Assembly: GCA_041397775.1 (NCBI GenBank)
Contig: JAWKWB010000012.1
Coordinates: 62,001 to 126,000 of the forward strand
Reading direction: 5' to 3'
Length of the DNA: 64,000 bases
From: Ga0077555 sp041397775
Lineage (GTDB): Bacteria; Pseudomonadota; Alphaproteobacteria; Rhizobiales; Hyphomicrobiaceae
Numbering within the stretch: position 1 is the first letter of the stretch; each line of letters opens with the position of its first letter. Of the stretch, positions 62,050-64,000 are shown piece after piece. The notes under the pieces were generated by a model. It was not told the origin of the DNA. It made no database searches and saw only the letters and a list, made by a program, of their open reading frames with translations. Made by a program: the position numbers and the translations under genes.

Positions 62050-62844
62050 TCACCGTGCCTGGAAGTTCGGCTTGCGGCGCTCCGCGTAGGCCTTGATGCC
62101 TTCCTTGAAGTCGTCGGTCTTGCGCAGCGCGCTCTGGATGGCGAGTTCGTGGTCGGTCTGCGCCTTGACGCGGTCGGCGAGGCCCGCGCGAACCGTGGCG
62201 CGCGTCTCCATCACGGCGAGCGGCGAGGATTCCGCGATCTCGGCGGCGAGCGCCTCAGCGGCGGGACGCACCTCGGCGACACTGCCGACGAGGACGTCGG
62301 CGAGGCCGATCTTGACGGCTTCCTCGCCGCTGAGACGGCGGCCCGTGTAGAACATCAGGTTCGCCTGCTGCTGGCCGATCAGGGCGGGCAGCGTGTGGGT
62401 GAGACCGAAGCCCGGGTGGAAGCCCAGCCGCGTGAAGTTGGCGGAGAAGCGGCCCTCGGGGCAGGTCACGCGGAAGTCGGGCACCAGGGCGAGGCCGAGG
62501 CCGCCACCGATGGCTGGGCCATGGATCGCGCCGACGATCGGCTTCCTGGTGCGGAACAGGCGCACGGCCTCCTGATAGAGATGGCCGCCCATCTGGTTCT
62601 CGTTGGGGCGGTTGCCGTCCTTGTCGAGCTTGGAGCCGTCACCGAAGTTGGCGCCCGCGCAGAACGACTTGCCGTCGGCGCACAGCACGATGGCGCGCAC
62701 GTCGGGCTCCTTGTCGAACCCCTCGAAGGCGTCGGCGATCTGCTTGATCAGCGACATGTCGAAGAAGTTGTGCGGCGGGCGCTTTATCTCGACCGTGGCG
62801 ACATTGCCATTCCGCGTGACGACGATATCGGTGAACTGGGTCAT
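62050..62844 (-). CDS. Enoyl-CoA hydratase/isomerase
   Basis: A 264-residue crotonase-fold protein: SFCAGANFGDGS (oxyanion hole and CoA site), AIHGPAIGGGLGLALVPDFRV and GFHPGFGLTHTLP. It hydrates or isomerises an enoyl-CoA. The glutamates usual in hydratases are not both evident, so isomerase or other crotonase chemistry is possible. Upstream start at 62844 has a GGAG just before it. Confidence 0.88.
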   Translation of the reverse strand: MTQFTDIVVTRNGNVATVEIKRPPHNFFDMSLIKQIADAFEGFDKEPDVRAIVLCADGKSFCAGANFGDGSKLDKDGNRPNENQMGGHLYQEAVRLFRTRKPIVGAIHGPAIGGGLGLALVPDFRVTCPEGRFSANFTRLGFHPGFGLTHTLPALIGQQQANLMFYTGRRLSGEEAVKIGLADVLVGSVAEVRPAAEALAAEIAESSPLAVMETRATVRAGLADRVKAQTDHELAIQSALRKTDDFKEGIKAYAERRKPNFQAR

Positions 62845-63026
62845 TGGAGGCTCCATTTTTTGGCCGCTCCGCCGGATGGCGGGAGATCGGCGGGGACCGA
62901 GGACGGCATGGCGACGCAACGCCGCCGCAATGCCGCGGGTGAACATCGTGGGCTTGGTGCGGGTGGCCGCCCCTCGCCCGGCCCTCCCCCCATCGCCCCT
63001 GGCGGGTCATGGGGAGCGGGAATGGG

Positions 63027-64000
63027 TCAGCTTTCGACCGTGGTGACGATGAGCGCGTCGGCGATGGTGGCGCCTTGGCCCTCGGCGTGCACGATGACCG
63101 GATTGAGGTCGATCTCGGCGATGCGATCGGCGTGGTCGGCGGCGAACTGCGACAGCCGCACGACGAGATCGGCCAGCGCCGCCTTGTCCGCGGCAGGCTG
63201 ACCGCGATGCGCCGCGAGCAGGCCCGCACCCTTGAGACGGCCGATGAGCCGCGTCGCCTCGTCCCGCGTCAGGGGTACGGGTGCGAACGCCACGTCCTTC
63301 AGCACCTCGACGTGCACACCGCCGAGCCCAAGCATCAGCACGGGGCCGAACTGTGCGTCGCGGTTGACGCCGAGGATCACCTCGCGGCCCTTCTCGGCCA
63401 TCGCCTGCACGAGAACACCGGCGATGCGGGCGTCCGGCGCGTAGGCCTTGGCGCTGGCGAGGATGCAGTCGTAGGCTGCCCCCACCTCCTCGGCCGTGCG
63501 GGCGTTCAACGCGACGGCACCTGCTTCCGTCTTGTGCAGGATGTCGGGCGACTGCACCTTCAGGGCGACGGCGCCGCCGATCTCCTCGAAGGCTGCGATC
63601 GCGGACTCGCGCGATTTCGCCAGACGCTCGCGGTCGGGCGAGCCGATGCCGTAGGCCGCCAGCAGCGGCTTCGACTGTGCCTCCGTCAACGCACCCTTGG
63701 CGCTGGCGAGCGCCGCGGCCACGGCTGGCCTGGCATCGTGGAGGCGCGCCGCCGCCCCTTCGCTCGCCAGGAACCGCTCGCGATGCGCGCGCCACTCGGC
63801 CATGTGGCGCATCGCGGTCACGGCGTGCTGCATGTTGGTGTAGAGGGGAAAGCCCGCCCCCGTCAGAACGCGCACGGAGGCCGCAGCGGGCAACGTGTAG
63901 GTCCACATGAGGATGGGCTTTGGCGACGACGCCTTCAGCGCGGCGAGTTTCGCCTCCTCGTGCAGCAGGTGATCGGCACCGCGCGCACTCATGACGACGA
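63027..64000 (-). CDS. Acyl-CoA synthetase (NDP-forming type), ATP-grasp C-terminal part; 5' end outside window
   Basis: About 324 codons of the C-terminal half of an ADP-forming acetate/acyl-CoA ligase: end of the CoA-ligase region (ILMWTYTLPAAASVRVLTGAGFPLYTNMQHAV) followed by an ATP-grasp domain (LTEAQSKPLLAAYGI, GGAVALKVQSPDILHKTEAGAVALN, GPVLMLGLGGVHVEVL, AEIDLNPVIVH). The N-terminal CoA-binding domain lies beyond 64000. It would activate an organic acid to its CoA thioester for the adjacent beta-oxidation-like genes. Confidence 0.9.
   Translation of the reverse strand, partial: VVMSARGADHLLHEEAKLAALKASSPKPILMWTYTLPAAASVRVLTGAGFPLYTNMQHAVTAMRHMAEWRAHRERFLASEGAAARLHDARPAVAAALASAKGALTEAQSKPLLAAYGIGSPDRERLAKSRESAIAAFEEIGGAVALKVQSPDILHKTEAGAVALNARTAEEVGAAYDCILASAKAYAPDARIAGVLVQAMAEKGREVILGVNRDAQFGPVLMLGLGGVHVEVLKDVAFAPVPLTRDEATRLIGRLKGAGLLAAHRGQPAADKAALADLVVRLSQFAADHADRIAEIDLNPVIVHAEGQGATIADALIVTTVES

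Overview
The window is very GC-rich, densely packed bacterial chromosome. It points to an alphaproteobacterium, most likely of the Hyphomicrobiales (Rhizobiales). The evidence is the gene set: a TAT-exported repetitive protein of the TIGR03808 type, an ileS-lspA-lipoprotein-M16-M16 block, a MutL with an endonuclease motif, an RTX-acyltransferase-like protein of the rhizobial kind, and a leucine-rich leader ahead of leuA. Many starts are GTG or TTG. I see no prophage, no insertion sequence with a transposase, and no CRISPR array.

Layout. 1-6656: a CoA-thioester pair (thiolase plus DUF35 partner), then divergently an FAD monooxygenase and hyuA/hyuB (hydantoinase/oxoprolinase type). 6708-8621: an SPFH-domain protein and an unrecognised membrane-anchored protein. 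8622-10890: a cluster of long hairpins, a probable leucine leader peptide and leuA, whose middle is scrambled by several small indels. 11204-16788: the rod-shape operon mreB-mreC-mreD-mrdA-rodA. 16848-17251: more hairpins and tRNA-Lys(CUU). 17646-22472: a probable sigma-54 promoter and a four-gene redox cluster (membrane flavoprotein with a BFD-type [2Fe-2S] domain, an 11-haem cytochrome c, a DUF3365 haem protein, a globin). 22528-32932: a LysR regulator, a dipeptide-type ABC importer and atzG-atzE-atzH-atzF-like genes for nitrogen recovery from biuret-like compounds. 33003-35705: mntR/mntH with two operator-like palindromes, and an SDR. 35909-38334: an orphan toxin acyltransferase homologue, a MaoC hydratase and ribF. 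38364-46498: hairpins, ileS, lspA, a lipoprotein, hairpins and two M16 peptidases. 46539-54560: pgi, mutL, a kinase-phosphatase with a decayed kinase domain, meaB, pcp and the TIGR03808-like protein. 54583-64000: an amidase, a cold-shock protein, a CaiB-type CoA transferase, an L,D-transpeptidase and a run of acyl-CoA metabolism genes (HMG-CoA-lyase-like, CMD family, SDR, enoyl-CoA hydratase, ATP-grasp acyl-CoA synthetase).

The most unusual signals are these. (1) Two kinds of ~165-bp two-hairpin intergenic modules each occur twice, in opposite orientation. All the well-formed hairpins share one design: an outer stem, a short one-sided bulge, an inner stem and a conserved loop. (2) The flavoprotein/multihaem/globin cluster looks like a complete electron conduit from cytoplasm to periplasm, preceded by a good -24/-12 promoter. 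(3) Several enzymes lack a key motif: leuA, the Pnkp-like kinase domain and the HMG-CoA-lyase-like enzyme. (4) Small hairpin repeats sit in unusual places: one supplies a ribosome binding site, another encodes an insertion inside IleS.
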